64,000 bases of DNA from the NCBI RefSeq assembly GCF_030230605.1, contig NZ_JASPDO010000011.1, positions 9,170-73,169 of the forward strand. The letters run 5' to 3'. Every line of letters begins with the position of its first letter. The first letter of the stretch is position 1. The position numbers and the translations under genes were made by a program. Below the pieces are notes generated by a model that was not told where the DNA came from, searched no databases, and worked only from the letters and a program-made list of their open reading frames with translations. This DNA comes from Brevibacterium sp. UMB1308A (GTDB lineage Bacteria > Actinomycetota > Actinomycetes > Actinomycetales > Brevibacteriaceae). Positions 10,149 to 19,136 of this stretch are shown here, piece by piece.

Positions 10149-10541
10149 ATGATTGAGCCCACGTTTGACTCTCACGGTTCGCAGCGCATCGACTCGTGGC
10201 TGTGGGCAGTGCGCATTTTCAAGACCCGCACCTTGTCAGCTTCCGTTATCAAGGGTGGTCACGTGCGGGTTAACGGTGAAAAAGTCAAAGCGTCGTACAA
10301 GGTCAAAATTGGCGACGAAGTCCACATCCGCCGCCACGGAATTGACCGGATTCTGGTGGTGCAAGGGTTTTTAGCTACCCGAGGTCCCGCCTCGGTTGCG
10401 CGCGCATGTTACGTGGACAACTCCCCCGAACCCAGCCCGCTTCTCCGTGCCCCCGTCCCGCGGCGCGACAAGGGCACGGGCCGGCCCACGAAAAAGGACC
10501 GCCGCGCACTGGATAAGTTACGCGGACGGTCCTCCTTCTAA
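10149..10541 (+). CDS. S4-domain RNA-binding protein (Hsp15-like)
   Basis: A small basic protein of about 130 residues built around one S4 domain (RIDSWLWAVRIFKTRTLS, KGGHVRVNGEKVKASYKV), followed by a Pro/Arg/Lys-rich tail. This matches the Hsp15/YrfH family, of which E. coli Hsp15 binds stalled 50S subunits. Several in-frame ATGs exist (10089, 10137, 10149); 10149 (MIEPTFDSHG) leaves the least extra sequence before the S4 fold, but no strong ribosome-binding site decides it. Its last 40 bp overlap a hairpin that can act as terminator for the convergent membrane-protein gene. Confidence 0.85.
   Translation: MIEPTFDSHGSQRIDSWLWAVRIFKTRTLSASVIKGGHVRVNGEKVKASYKVKIGDEVHIRRHGIDRILVVQGFLATRGPASVARACYVDNSPEPSPLLRAPVPRRDKGTGRPTKKDRRALDKLRGRSSF
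10491..10533 (-). terminator. Rho-independent terminator of the cytochrome b-like gene
   Basis: Arms aggaccgccgcg (10495-10506) and cgcggacggtcct (10521-10533) pair with one bulged base. On the minus strand the stem is followed by a run of five T (complement of 10491-10495), which fits termination of the gene ending at 10587. The hairpin lies inside the 3' end of the convergent S4 gene. Confidence 0.6.
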
Positions 10542-10586
10542 GCCAGGCTCCCGGCTCCTCGCTCTTAGCGGCTAGACACGAAGCCC

Positions 10587-11579
10587 TTATCGGGTCGTTA
10601 CGTTTCCGAACTTGCCGGCTACTGGGGCCATGAAGATTGGGCGGATCACTACCCAAGCGGCAGCCATGACGACGAGTGCAACCAGGAACAAGATCAGACC
10701 CAGAATTGGTTTGTCTGGTGCGGCAGCGAACATGTGGCTCAGGTTTGCGAACGGCCCCTTGCCTGCTGCAATCGCAGTTGCGAACACCAGGAACACGTGA
10801 ACAGCGGTGAATGCAACGAAGTAGATCATGACTGGGAAGTGGATCTTCGCTGCGTGTTCAACACGGTACACGTCGTTGAACTTGCCCTTGATTGGCCAGA
10901 CTTCCGACATGCGCAGACCGGTGATCATGGCCAGCGGGGTAGCAATGAACACGGTGGTGAAGTAAGCCAGCTGCTGAAGACCGTTGTAGTTGATCCAACC
11001 GTTCTCCATTGGCCAGTTCATGGAGGCGTACTGCAGGGCAGCCGACAGCGCGTTGGGGAACACTTCCCAGCTGGTAGGTACGATACGCATCCACTGGCCT
11101 GTTACGAACAGCAGGATAAAGAAGATGACACCGTTGAGCACCCACAGCGTGTCGAACGAGAAGTGGATGAGGTGGTTCATCGACATCTTCTTGGGTTCAC
11201 CCTTAGTCTTGATGAACTTGGTGTTGTCGCGTGTCCAGAACGAGTCTGGTTTAGGCGTGGTGCGAATGAGCCAACCCGAACGCACGATCAGCAGCATGAA
11301 GAACATGTTGAGGAAATGCTGCCAGTTCAACCATGCGGGGAACCCTACTGGCGCGCCTTCTGGAAGTTCGTACTCACCTGGGTACTTCTCAATGAAAGCT
11401 GCAACAGAGTCGAGGCTCCGCAACCAGTTGGCGATCAGTACCACGATGACAATCGCGACAATTGCTACGCCTGCCCAGATTGCGGGCTTGATCAGGGACT
11501 TGGGATCAAAGGATGCGCCCTTCTTCCCCTTCTTTCCCTTCTTCTTTTTCTTCTTCTTATTCGAAGTTGCCATCATCAT
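10587..11579 (-). CDS. Cytochrome b561-like membrane protein with poly-Lys N-terminus
   Basis: About 330 residues. The N-terminus is a striking lysine run (KKKKKKKGKKGKK), then one hydrophobic helix (about residues 30-50) and at least four more. Histidines fall at the membrane edges in NWQHFLNMFFML, HLIHFSFDTLW, VEHAAKIHF and AFTAVHVFLVF, the spacing expected for haem ligands in the prokaryotic cytochrome b561 / thiosulfate-reductase cytochrome b superfamily. Partner dehydrogenases are not next to it, so the electron donor is unknown. Three consecutive ATG codons (11579, 11576, 11573) precede ATSNK; any could be the start. It is a single-gene unit, terminated by the hairpin at 10491-10533. 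Confidence 0.75.
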   Translation of the reverse strand: MMMATSNKKKKKKKGKKGKKGASFDPKSLIKPAIWAGVAIVAIVIVVLIANWLRSLDSVAAFIEKYPGEYELPEGAPVGFPAWLNWQHFLNMFFMLLIVRSGWLIRTTPKPDSFWTRDNTKFIKTKGEPKKMSMNHLIHFSFDTLWVLNGVIFFILLFVTGQWMRIVPTSWEVFPNALSAALQYASMNWPMENGWINYNGLQQLAYFTTVFIATPLAMITGLRMSEVWPIKGKFNDVYRVEHAAKIHFPVMIYFVAFTAVHVFLVFATAIAAGKGPFANLSHMFAAAPDKPILGLILFLVALVVMAAAWVVIRPIFMAPVAGKFGNVTTR

Positions 11580-11759
11580 ATTTAACGTCCGTATGTTCAG
11601 GGAGGCATGCGCGCCTCGACCGACAGGTACCGGCCAAAGGCCGAATTCAAACACCTCAATGCTAGATCATTCTGAGATTTCCATGTGCATTGGCCCACCT
11701 TATGTGACAGCGTGAGCGGTCTCGTCCCACGCATTGAACCGCCTCAGGGTGGCCCGGTG

Positions 11760-12593
11760 TCAGTACATGACTGTGGCGAATTCGCCTATTTGGCGGTAGC
11801 CCGCGCGCGCATACGCGCCCAGTGCCGAGGTGTTAAACGAGTTGACGTACAGACTCACCGTGGGTGCGTACGCAAGGGCGTGTCGTGTCACGGAAACCAT
11901 GGCTCGGCTGGCGATACCTTGGCCGCGGTAGGAGGGGTGGACCCACACGCCTTGTACTTGAACGGCTCGACTGGAGATGATGCCTAGGTCGGCTTTGAAG
12001 ATCACTGTGTCAGCGTCGGTGAGCACCAGCGTGTGGCCACCGGACAAGAGTGATCGCACGCGCGCCCGGTACCCGGAAGGGTTCGGGCGTTCAGGTGAGA
12101 ATCCCACTTCTTCAGTGAACATTGCCACAGATGCCGCGTACACCTGTTCATAGTCTTCAGCCATTGCGACTCGCACCGGGATTTCGTCAACTGCCGGCCG
12201 CTCACAAGCCACAAGTAGCGGTTGATGCGGTCGGATACCCCGTGGCGGCCCCCATGTCAGCCTGCGGTACACATCCAATACCGGGGCCCGGTGCCCTACT
12301 ACGGAACACGTGTAACGACCTCGGCGGTTTAGGACCGCAGCTACATCAGCGGTTCCGTTAAGTGACGGAGTGAGCGGAGTGACGGAATACCCAATCCAAA
12401 ACGCTGACTCTGGTGTCAGCGCACTCCCCTGTTCGCTGGGGGCACCCCACATGACTCCGGAAGGTGCGTCAATTTGGGCGGTTCCAGCACCGTCAACCAG
12501 TCGTTGAATGGTGATGGTGCCTGCTGGGTCGCCCGCGCATACGCCCTGCACCCACGGTGTGTGATGGTGAAGCAGGGGCGCTAGTCGGATCAA
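11760..12593 (-). CDS. GNAT N-acetyltransferase with N-terminal DUF4081-like domain
   Basis: 277 residues. The C-terminal half is a GNAT fold with the acetyl-CoA loop [20 protein letters not shown] (V-x-P-x-x-R-x-x-G) and a terminal beta strand, [21 protein letters not shown]. The N-terminal half, about 150 residues, resembles the DUF4081 domain that precedes such GNATs beside ispG in actinobacteria. The start overlaps the ispG stop by 4 bp (12590-12593), so translation is probably coupled. Substrate unknown. Confidence 0.82.
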   Translation of the reverse strand: MIRLAPLLHHHTPWVQGVCAGDPAGTITIQRLVDGAGTAQIDAPSGVMWGAPSEQGSALTPESAFWIGYSVTPLTPSLNGTADVAAVLNRRGRYTCSVVGHRAPVLDVYRRLTWGPPRGIRPHQPLLVACERPAVDEIPVRVAMAEDYEQVYAASVAMFTEEVGFSPERPNPSGYRARVRSLLSGGHTLVLTDADTVIFKADLGIISSRAVQVQGVWVHPSYRGQGIASRAMVSVTRHALAYAPTVSLYVNSFNTSALGAYARAGYRQIGEFATVMY

Positions 12594-13735
12594 CCGACGA
12601 CAACCTCTGCTTCACCGGACGGGTCGCCGTTCTCTTCAGCGATACGCAGGGCTTCTTCGATCAGGGTTTCCACGATCTTGGATTCCGGCACAGTCTTGAT
12701 GACTTCACCCTTGACGAAGATCTGGCCCTTGCCGTTTCCAGATGCGACACCCAGGTCGGCTTCGCGAGCTTCACCGGGTCCGTTGACAACGCACCCCATG
12801 ACGGCCACACGCAGCGGCACATCCAGGCCTTTGAGACCTTCAGTGACTTTGTCGGCTAGTTCGTACACGTCAACCTGCGCACGCCCACATGACGGGCACG
12901 ACACGATTTCCAGCTTGCGCTGTTTGAGGTTGAGCGACTGCAGGATCTGGGTTCCCACCTTGACTTCTTCAACCGGCGGGGCAGACAGCGACACGCGAAT
13001 CGTGTCACCGATCCCTTCTGCCAACAGCGCGCCAAACGCGGTCGCAGATTTGATGGTCCCTTGGAAGGCTGGGCCGGCTTCGGTCACGCCGAGGTGGAGC
13101 GGCCAGTCTCCGCGTTCGGCAAGCTGGCGGTAGGCCTCCACCATGATGACGGGGTCGTGGTGTTTCACGGAGATTTTGAAGTCGTGGAAGTCGTGCTCTT
13201 CGAACAGTGAGGCTTCCCATACGGCCGATTCGACCAGGGCCTCTGGAGTAGCTTTTCCGAACTTCTGCATGATGCGCTTGTCCAGTGACCCGGCGTTGAC
13301 ACCAATGCGGATCGAGGTGCCGTGGTCTTTGGCAGCCTGGGCAATTTCTTTGACCTGGTCGTCAAACTTGCGAATGTTTCCGGGGTTCACACGTACAGCG
13401 GCACACCCGGCTTCGATCGCGGCGTACACGTACTTGGGCTGGAAGTGGATGTCAGCGATGACTGGGATTTGGGACTTCTGGGCGATCGCCGGGAGAGCTT
13501 CAGCGTCGTCGGCACTTGGGCAGGCCACGCGCACAATGTCACACCCGGCGGCGGTGAGTTCAGCGATCTGTTGGAGCGTGCCGTTGATGTCCGTGGTTTT
13601 GGTGGTTGTCATGGACTGCACACTCACGGGATAGTCTGATCCCACACCCACACTTCCAACTTTGATTTGGCGGGTTTTGCGCCGAGGCGCCAAAACAGTG
13701 GGAGTCGATGGCATTCCAAGATTTACGGCAGGCAT
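12590..13735 (-). CDS. ispG: 4-hydroxy-3-methylbut-2-enyl-diphosphate synthase
   Basis: IspG (GcpE) makes HMBPP from MEcPP, the penultimate step of the MEP isoprenoid pathway, with a [4Fe-4S] cluster. The 381-residue product carries the TIM-barrel part ([26 protein letters not shown]) and the cluster cysteines in [12 protein letters not shown] and [11 protein letters not shown]. Length is normal. It belongs to the conserved dxr-rseP-ispG block read on the minus strand; 62 bp separate it from rseP. Confidence 0.97.
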   Translation of the reverse strand: MPAVNLGMPSTPTVLAPRRKTRQIKVGSVGVGSDYPVSVQSMTTTKTTDINGTLQQIAELTAAGCDIVRVACPSADDAEALPAIAQKSQIPVIADIHFQPKYVYAAIEAGCAAVRVNPGNIRKFDDQVKEIAQAAKDHGTSIRIGVNAGSLDKRIMQKFGKATPEALVESAVWEASLFEEHDFHDFKISVKHHDPVIMVEAYRQLAERGDWPLHLGVTEAGPAFQGTIKSATAFGALLAEGIGDTIRVSLSAPPVEEVKVGTQILQSLNLKQRKLEIVSCPSCGRAQVDVYELADKVTEGLKGLDVPLRVAVMGCVVNGPGEAREADLGVASGNGKGQIFVKGEVIKTVPESKIVETLIEEALRIAEENGDPSGEAEVVVG

Positions 13736-13797
13736 TCTTTCCCTTCCACGCGGTATGAGTTCATTCTATGTCTTCGTGAGTGCGATGTGTGCTGGGC

Positions 13798-15309
13798 CTA
13801 TCCGCCAAACAGATCACGCAAGGTAATCGGATTGAACAGGTCCACATAGAGCAACAGGAATGTCATGACCAGCATGACTCCCACGACCCCATAGGTGAGC
13901 GGTAGCAAACGGGCGGTGTCGAACGGACCAACGATGCCACGACCTCGGGCCAGGTTGATTCGCCGGCGAGCGCCTTCGTACAGCGCGACCGCAATGTGAC
14001 CGCCGTCCAGGGGCAGCAATGGCACCAGGTTGAAGGCGAACAGGAAGAAGTTCAAGGAGGCTACGAGGCTTAAGCCCAGTTGAACTTTGTCCACGACATC
14101 GAACAGATCCGTGGACACGATTTCGCCGGCGACGCGCCCGATTCCCACAACACCGATTGGTCCGTCAGCAGGCCGGTCTCCCCCGCTGATGGCGATCTGA
14201 CCGATTTCGACCAGGCGCTGCGGCAAGTGGAACAGCGCGCTGAAGGTCTGAGTGATCGAGGACCATACCGTGGCGGGGAATTCGCTTACCGGGATGGGGT
14301 TGAGCTCTTGTGTGGGTGAGACTCCCAGGAACCCGGCTTGTTCGGTTTCAGGGATGCCGTCGGAGTTGACGATGGGGGCGCCGTTTTCGTCAGTTTTGGG
14401 GCGTTCCGAGGTGATAATCGGCACGTCCTTGGTGATCACCTGGCCGTCGCGCTCCAGTTTAATGGGCACCGTGGTTCCAGCGGCTGCGCGGATCTGTTCG
14501 GTCATGTGATCCCAGGACTCAACCGGGGTTCCCCCGATTTCGAGGATTTTGTCGCCGGGTTTGATGCCGGTTTCCCACGCTGGGGTGAGCTGGTCTTTAG
14601 GTGTGCAGTCGTCGTTTCCTGCCGCTTGGCGGGCTTGAGCTTCTGAGGCGGGGACGGCACATTCGACCACGGTCGCAACGGTGGTGGAAGGGCCAGGCAC
14701 CCCGATTCCTAAAAGCACGAGCGCCAGGATTGCGATTCCCAACAGCAGGTTCATGAACGGCCCACCGAACATCACCACCAGGCGTTTGGGCAGGTTCAAC
14801 GCGTAGAACGTGCGGTGTTCTTCACCTGGTTCGATGCCGCGGTTGGAAAATTCGCGGGCGTCGGCCAGGGTGTTTTCAAACAGGCGCCCCTTCCGAGGTG
14901 TCCCGTCCTCCCGCGTGTCGGTCACCACGGGTTGTTGGGGGTCGGTGTGGTCCTGGGCCTGCGAATGAGCCAGCTCCTGGTTTGCGTGACGTTTCTTGGC
15001 TGCCTCACGCACGATCCCTTGAACGGTTTTTTCGTTTGGCACGTCTTGTGCGCGCGTGTGCGTGGCTTCTTTGGGCGGGTACATTCCCGGCATCGCGATA
15101 AACCCGCCCAAGGGCAAGAGTTTGATTCCGTAGCGAGTTTCGCCGCGTTTAAAGGACACCAGGGTTGGGCCAAAGCCAATCATGTAATTGGTGACCTTGA
15201 CGCCGAACTTCTTGGCAGGCACCAAGTGGCCGATTTCGTGGAGTCCGATCGACAGGCCAATTGCGGCCAAGAACAGGATGACTCCCAGAATGTACAGCAG
15301 GACTGTCAT
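13798..15309 (-). CDS. rseP: RIP site-2 zinc metalloprotease (M50)
   Basis: Membrane-embedded intramembrane protease of the RseP/Rip1 family, which cleaves anti-sigma factors and other membrane proteins. From the ATG at 15309 the product has 503 residues: first helix with HEIGH (zinc ligands and catalytic Glu), a long loop, a PDZ domain (about residues 245-320, with GDKILEIGGTPVESW), and the second catalytic helix with NLVPLLPLDGGH. The in-frame ATG 12 bp further upstream is less likely, because 15309 overlaps the dxr stop by 4 bp. The loop between helix 1 and 2 is long and polar, with an insert of about 90 residues. Confidence 0.94.
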   Translation of the reverse strand: MTVLLYILGVILFLAAIGLSIGLHEIGHLVPAKKFGVKVTNYMIGFGPTLVSFKRGETRYGIKLLPLGGFIAMPGMYPPKEATHTRAQDVPNEKTVQGIVREAAKKRHANQELAHSQAQDHTDPQQPVVTDTREDGTPRKGRLFENTLADAREFSNRGIEPGEEHRTFYALNLPKRLVVMFGGPFMNLLLGIAILALVLLGIGVPGPSTTVATVVECAVPASEAQARQAAGNDDCTPKDQLTPAWETGIKPGDKILEIGGTPVESWDHMTEQIRAAAGTTVPIKLERDGQVITKDVPIITSERPKTDENGAPIVNSDGIPETEQAGFLGVSPTQELNPIPVSEFPATVWSSITQTFSALFHLPQRLVEIGQIAISGGDRPADGPIGVVGIGRVAGEIVSTDLFDVVDKVQLGLSLVASLNFFLFAFNLVPLLPLDGGHIAVALYEGARRRINLARGRGIVGPFDTARLLPLTYGVVGVMLVMTFLLLYVDLFNPITLRDLFGG

Positions 15310-16505
15310 GCGTTCACCCATTCGTGTGCCCAGGTGCGGGCGTGTGCGTCAGCTTCCAAAACTTGTTCAAGTGTAAGGCCACCGGTGACGTTGTTTTCTA
15401 CGTTCAGCTGGTCTGCCTTGTCCAAGGCTGCGGCCAGGCCGTTACTGATTGCGGTGAAGGTGATGTGCCCGTCGTGGAACGCGTCCACGAAAACTTCATT
15501 GCTGGCGTTGTACCACGCGGGGTGCACTCCACCGGCTCGCCCTGCCCGGGCCGCCAACCCCAAGGCTGGGAACGCATTGTGGTCCACCGGCTCAAAGGTC
15601 CACGTCACGGGTTGTGTCCAGTCGTTTGGCGCCGTGGCTGCTGGAATGTGCTCTTCATATCCCAAGGCGTACGCGATCGGAAGTTTCATGTCCGGTGGCG
15701 ACACTTGCGCCAGCGTGGAGCCGTCCACAAACTGCACCATGGAATGAATGTTGCTCTGCGGGTGAACCACGACGTCGATCCGGTCGTATGGCACGTCAAA
15801 CAGCAGGTGCGCTTCAATCACTTCGAGCCCCTTGTTCACCAGGCTCGCGGAGTTGGTAGTGATCACCCGCCCCATGTCCCACGTGGGGTGTTTAAGAGCC
15901 TGTTGCGGAGTCACACGCTCTAACTGTTCGCGGGTCATGCCTCGGAAAGGACCGCCCGAGGCGGTTAAGACTAACCTGTCGACCTCCCCGTGAGTGCCCG
16001 CGCGCAAGGCTTGCCACAGGGCAGAGTGTTCCGAGTCGACGGGCAGAAGGCGAGCGCCCGTTGAGGTTGCCAGGTCAGTGATCATGGTGCCCCCGATGAT
16101 GAGGGACTCTTTGTTCGCTAAGGCCGTGTCTGTTCCGGCCTGCAAACTGGCATGGGTGGCGGTCAGTCCGGCCGCTCCCGTGATGGCGTTGAGCACCGTG
16201 TCGGTGGGCATGGCTGCGATCCTTGCGGCCGCCTCGGGGCCACACACAATCTCACGCACCGGGTTCGGTTTACCTGCTTCGCTGGCAGCTGCGTCTACAG
16301 CGGAGGCAACTACCGCCTCGGCGTGGGCAGCACACCCAATGACAGGCACCCCGAACTCAACAGCCTGACGGGCCAACAACTCAACGTTGGCGCCCGCAGA
16401 CAGCGCGGACACACGAAAACGGTCAGGGTGAGCAGAAATCAGCTCTAACGCCTGCGTTCCGATCGAACCAGTAGAACCTAGAATCGCGATTTGTCGAACA
16501 GCCAC
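15306..16505 (-). CDS. dxr: 1-deoxy-D-xylulose 5-phosphate reductoisomerase
   Basis: DXR converts DXP to MEP, the committed step of the MEP pathway, using NADPH. The product has the dinucleotide loop ILGSTGSIG close to the N-terminus, then NKESLIIGG, PVDSEHSALWQ and LTASGGPFRG, which form the active site. The frame is open up to 16556; the GTG at 16505 brings the nucleotide-binding loop to the usual distance from the start (399 residues), but no clear ribosome-binding site confirms it. It is coupled to rseP by a 4-bp overlap. Confidence 0.93.
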   Translation of the reverse strand: MAVRQIAILGSTGSIGTQALELISAHPDRFRVSALSAGANVELLARQAVEFGVPVIGCAAHAEAVVASAVDAAASEAGKPNPVREIVCGPEAAARIAAMPTDTVLNAITGAAGLTATHASLQAGTDTALANKESLIIGGTMITDLATSTGARLLPVDSEHSALWQALRAGTHGEVDRLVLTASGGPFRGMTREQLERVTPQQALKHPTWDMGRVITTNSASLVNKGLEVIEAHLLFDVPYDRIDVVVHPQSNIHSMVQFVDGSTLAQVSPPDMKLPIAYALGYEEHIPAATAPNDWTQPVTWTFEPVDHNAFPALGLAARAGRAGGVHPAWYNASNEVFVDAFHDGHITFTAISNGLAAALDKADQLNVENNVTGGLTLEQVLEADAHARTWAHEWVNA

Positions 16506-16658
16506 CTGACAATCTTGACACGGTAACTGCAGAAGACGCTGAGCCAGCCTTGGCACCTCGGGTCGGTTTTAGTGACACGGAACACGCAATGTACAGTGCA
16601 GATAGACGTTTCAGATACGCATTCGCACAAACACATCATCGGAAACAAGGAGACAAAC

Positions 16659-17852
16659 GTGGCAAAGACGCAAACGCCGGACGAAATCCTGCAAATCGAC
16701 TCGGTTTTTAGCAAAGAAGACCTCGAATGGGCCGGTGTGGTTCGCAAGTGGGCCGATGACAACCTGCGCGACAAGATCGGCGACTGGTACTTAGAAGGCA
16801 CTATCCCTGCTCGTGAACTCGCCAAGGAACTGGGACAGCTGGGCGTTCTGGGAATGCACTTGGAAGGCTACGGATGTGCAGGGTCCAGCGCGACCCAGTA
16901 CGGTCTGGCGTGCCGTGAACTCGAAGCTGTGGACTCCGGGCTGCGTTCACTGGTGTCCGTGCAGGGGTCGCTTGCGATGTTCGCGATCCACCACTGGGGT
17001 TCAGAAGAACAGAAGAACGAATGGCTGCCACGCATGGCACAGGGTGAAGCCATTGGGTGCTTTGGTCTGACCGAACCCGATGTGGGATCTGACCCGTCCA
17101 ACATGCGCACCGTGGCAAAGCGCGACGGTGACGACTGGGTGCTCAACGGTGCAAAGATGTGGATCACCAACTCCCCTGTTGCCGATGTCGCCGTTGTGTG
17201 GGCCAAGACCGACGAAGAAGACGACAAGGGTCGCCCCGTGATCCGCGGTTTCGTAGTTCCGACCGACACACCTGGTGTTGAGTGCCCCAAGGTTCAGCGC
17301 AAGCTGTCGCTGCGCGCTTCCATCACGGGTGAAATCGTGCTGGACAACGTGCGCCTCCCAGCTGACGCCATGATGCCTAAGGCAAAGGGTCTGCGTGGGC
17401 CGCTCACGTGCTTGTCTGAGGCTCGTTTTGGGATTGTGTTTGGTGCTACGGGTGCTGCGCGCGACGCGCTTGAGCAGGCGCTCATGTACACCGGTTCACG
17501 CATCCAGTTCGACAAGCCACTCGCGGCATTCCAGATCACGCAGCAGAAGCTGGCAAAGGCATTTGGCCAGTACTCGCAGATCACCCTGCTGGCAGCCCAC
17601 CTGGGCAAGCTCAAGGACACCACGGGTGTTCGTCCTGAGCAGATCAGCCTGGGCAAGATGGTCACCGCTGACACCGCGATGAACATCTGCCGTGACCTGC
17701 GTGCGCTGTTCGGTGGATCGGGTATCACCAGCGAATACTCGCCACTGCGCCACGCCATCAACCTGGAAACCGTTCTCACGTACGAAGGAACCCACGAGGT
17801 TCACCAGCTCACGTTGGGACGGTCGCTCACCGGCATCAACGCGTTCGCGTAA
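16659..17852 (+). CDS. Acyl-CoA dehydrogenase, glutaryl-CoA dehydrogenase-like
   Basis: FAD enzyme of the acyl-CoA dehydrogenase superfamily, 397 residues from the GTG at 16659, which is preceded by AAGGAGA. FAD/substrate motifs are CFGLTEPDVGSDPSNM and MWITNSPVADVAVVWAK. The C-terminal LTYEGTHEVHQLTLGR carries the Glu that acts as catalytic base in the glutaryl-CoA/isovaleryl-type branch. The overall sequence (SGLRSLVSVQGSLAM, ALFGGSGITSEY) fits glutaryl-CoA dehydrogenase, which would act in lysine/tryptophan catabolism, but no pathway partners are adjacent. Monocistronic, followed by a hairpin terminator. Confidence 0.85.
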   Translation: MAKTQTPDEILQIDSVFSKEDLEWAGVVRKWADDNLRDKIGDWYLEGTIPARELAKELGQLGVLGMHLEGYGCAGSSATQYGLACRELEAVDSGLRSLVSVQGSLAMFAIHHWGSEEQKNEWLPRMAQGEAIGCFGLTEPDVGSDPSNMRTVAKRDGDDWVLNGAKMWITNSPVADVAVVWAKTDEEDDKGRPVIRGFVVPTDTPGVECPKVQRKLSLRASITGEIVLDNVRLPADAMMPKAKGLRGPLTCLSEARFGIVFGATGAARDALEQALMYTGSRIQFDKPLAAFQITQQKLAKAFGQYSQITLLAAHLGKLKDTTGVRPEQISLGKMVTADTAMNICRDLRALFGGSGITSEYSPLRHAINLETVLTYEGTHEVHQLTLGRSLTGINAFA

Positions 17853-17880
17853 AGGGACACGCATAGATCACATAGATTGA

Positions 17881-17925
17881 AGTGGCTGGGAACGGTTGAG
17901 CTGTTCCTGGCCACTTTCGCGTTTT
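17881..17925 (+). terminator. Probable terminator of the acyl-CoA dehydrogenase gene
   Basis: An inverted repeat, agtggctgggaac (17881-17893) and gttcctggccact (17903-17915), pairs over 13 positions with two G-U type mismatches and is followed by ttcgcgtttt. The tail is only moderately T-rich. Confidence 0.55.
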
Positions 17926-17953
17926 GGCTTCACGTTTTAGGGTGGCTCGTCGC

Positions 17954-18517
17954 CTAAGCGTAAGTCGCGATTGCTTCCAAGGCGGTCAGGCGTTGAGCCT
18001 GGGGCACGTCTTGGCCGGGGCACTGAACCACCGCATCGGGGCGAAGCTCCACCACAGCAGCCGGTTCAACGCGCGCGTCACGCACAACCGTGTCTAGAAC
18101 AAACTCGTTACCTTCAAACAGGGCAACAGCGCCCTCAAAATGACTGGGCAACGCCTTCACAGGCTTAGAAAACGCCTGGTGAGCACCTCGTTCGCTGGGA
18201 CTCTGAGCTGGAGTCTCCCCCGCCACAACCCGAACCGAGGCATCTGGGTCTGCGGGCGCCACACACGCGCCCACACGCCACGCGCCCAACCTCACCAAGT
18301 GAGCAGTCAGCGGGGACACGTCAGAGGCAACGGAAACGCACGTCCCTTCACCCACATCCATGAGGCGCAAAACGCCGGCGAACTTAGCACAGCGGTCTAA
18401 CACCTCGGCGAAGGTGAGCTCCACCAGCTCCCCAAAACAGTTGCGGTCGCGCACAAACACGTCATCAGCGCGCCCCATCGCAACGGGAAAATCCAACAGC
18501 TCATACACCGGGTTCAT
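17954..18517 (-). CDS. TIGR03089-like protein, truncated AMP-binding-enzyme relative
   Basis: About 187 residues from the ATG at 18517 (MNPVYELLDF); the frame extends to a TTG at 18577 overlapping the end of the DivIVA gene, so the start is uncertain. It resembles the actinobacterial TIGR03089 proteins, which match only the N-terminal part of acyl-CoA synthetases (ELTFAEVLDRCAKFAGVLR, HLVRLGAWRVGACVAPADP). The adenylate-forming core motifs are absent, so enzymatic activity is unlikely. Function unknown. Confidence 0.6.
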   Translation of the reverse strand: MNPVYELLDFPVAMGRADDVFVRDRNCFGELVELTFAEVLDRCAKFAGVLRLMDVGEGTCVSVASDVSPLTAHLVRLGAWRVGACVAPADPDASVRVVAGETPAQSPSERGAHQAFSKPVKALPSHFEGAVALFEGNEFVLDTVVRDARVEPAAVVELRPDAVVQCPGQDVPQAQRLTALEAIATYA

Positions 18518-18569
18518 GAGCCCCGGATGGCCCTCCCCGCGAACCCCGGGCCGGGCAAACCAGTGGATA

Positions 18570-19127
18570 TCAGTCAACCGAAGCCATCACTTCAACAACA
18601 CGGTCAATAAACGCATCAACCTGGTCTTCGTTGTAAGCCTTCTTACCCTTGCGGATCTTAAACAGGACGCGACGAACCTCGTCAACGCTCATCGCCAAGC
18701 CATCGGTGAAGTAGGCGTTGATCTTGTCGCACATTTTGTCGACTTCTTCAATGTCGTAGCCAATGGCGCCACGCTCCGCCAAGTTAAAACGCTCTCCCGG
18801 CTCACGGCTCAAACGCCCCCGCAGGGAGCCAGCCGCACGGGTGAGCTCATCAACCCAGGCCTGCTCACCAGATGTGGTAATCAACTGTTCACGGCTACGC
18901 TTAGCGAACGCGTCTTCCAAACGGTCAAGAGCAGCGTCGACAACCCCCACGTGGTAGCCGCCACGCTTCAAGTCAAAACCGACCGTGCGCACCGCGCGCG
19001 CATCCAAGTCACCAGGCTGAGGGGTTTCGCGCTCAAAGCTTTCGCGGGCGCGCTTGAAGAAGCTGTCGACCTGAGCAGGGTCATAACCGTTCTTCCACCC
19101 CGACATCTTGGGGAAGTTCTGTTCCAA
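18570..19127 (-). CDS. DivIVA-domain protein
   Basis: 185 residues with repeated short DivIVA-type motifs: NGYDPAQVDSFFKRA (about 13-27), VGFDLKRGGYHVGVVDAALDRL (split around 49-70), GYDIEEVDKMCDKI (about 122-136) and KAYNEDQVDAFIDRVVEVM at the C-terminus. Such multi-motif proteins are common in actinobacteria and may relate to polar or divisome localisation; the classic DivIVA coiled coil is not obvious. It starts with TTG at 19127, strongly supported by AAGGAG seven bases upstream; that Shine-Dalgarno sequence overlaps the rlmN stop codon. Confidence 0.8.
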   Translation of the reverse strand: MEQNFPKMSGWKNGYDPAQVDSFFKRARESFERETPQPGDLDARAVRTVGFDLKRGGYHVGVVDAALDRLEDAFAKRSREQLITTSGEQAWVDELTRAAGSLRGRLSREPGERFNLAERGAIGYDIEEVDKMCDKINAYFTDGLAMSVDEVRRVLFKIRKGKKAYNEDQVDAFIDRVVEVMASVD

Positions 19128-19136
19128 AGCGTCTCC

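Noticed and set aside
14815..15747. 310-codon plus-strand frame across rseP and dxr
   Set aside because: Shadow of two well-supported minus-strand genes; no recognisable domain.
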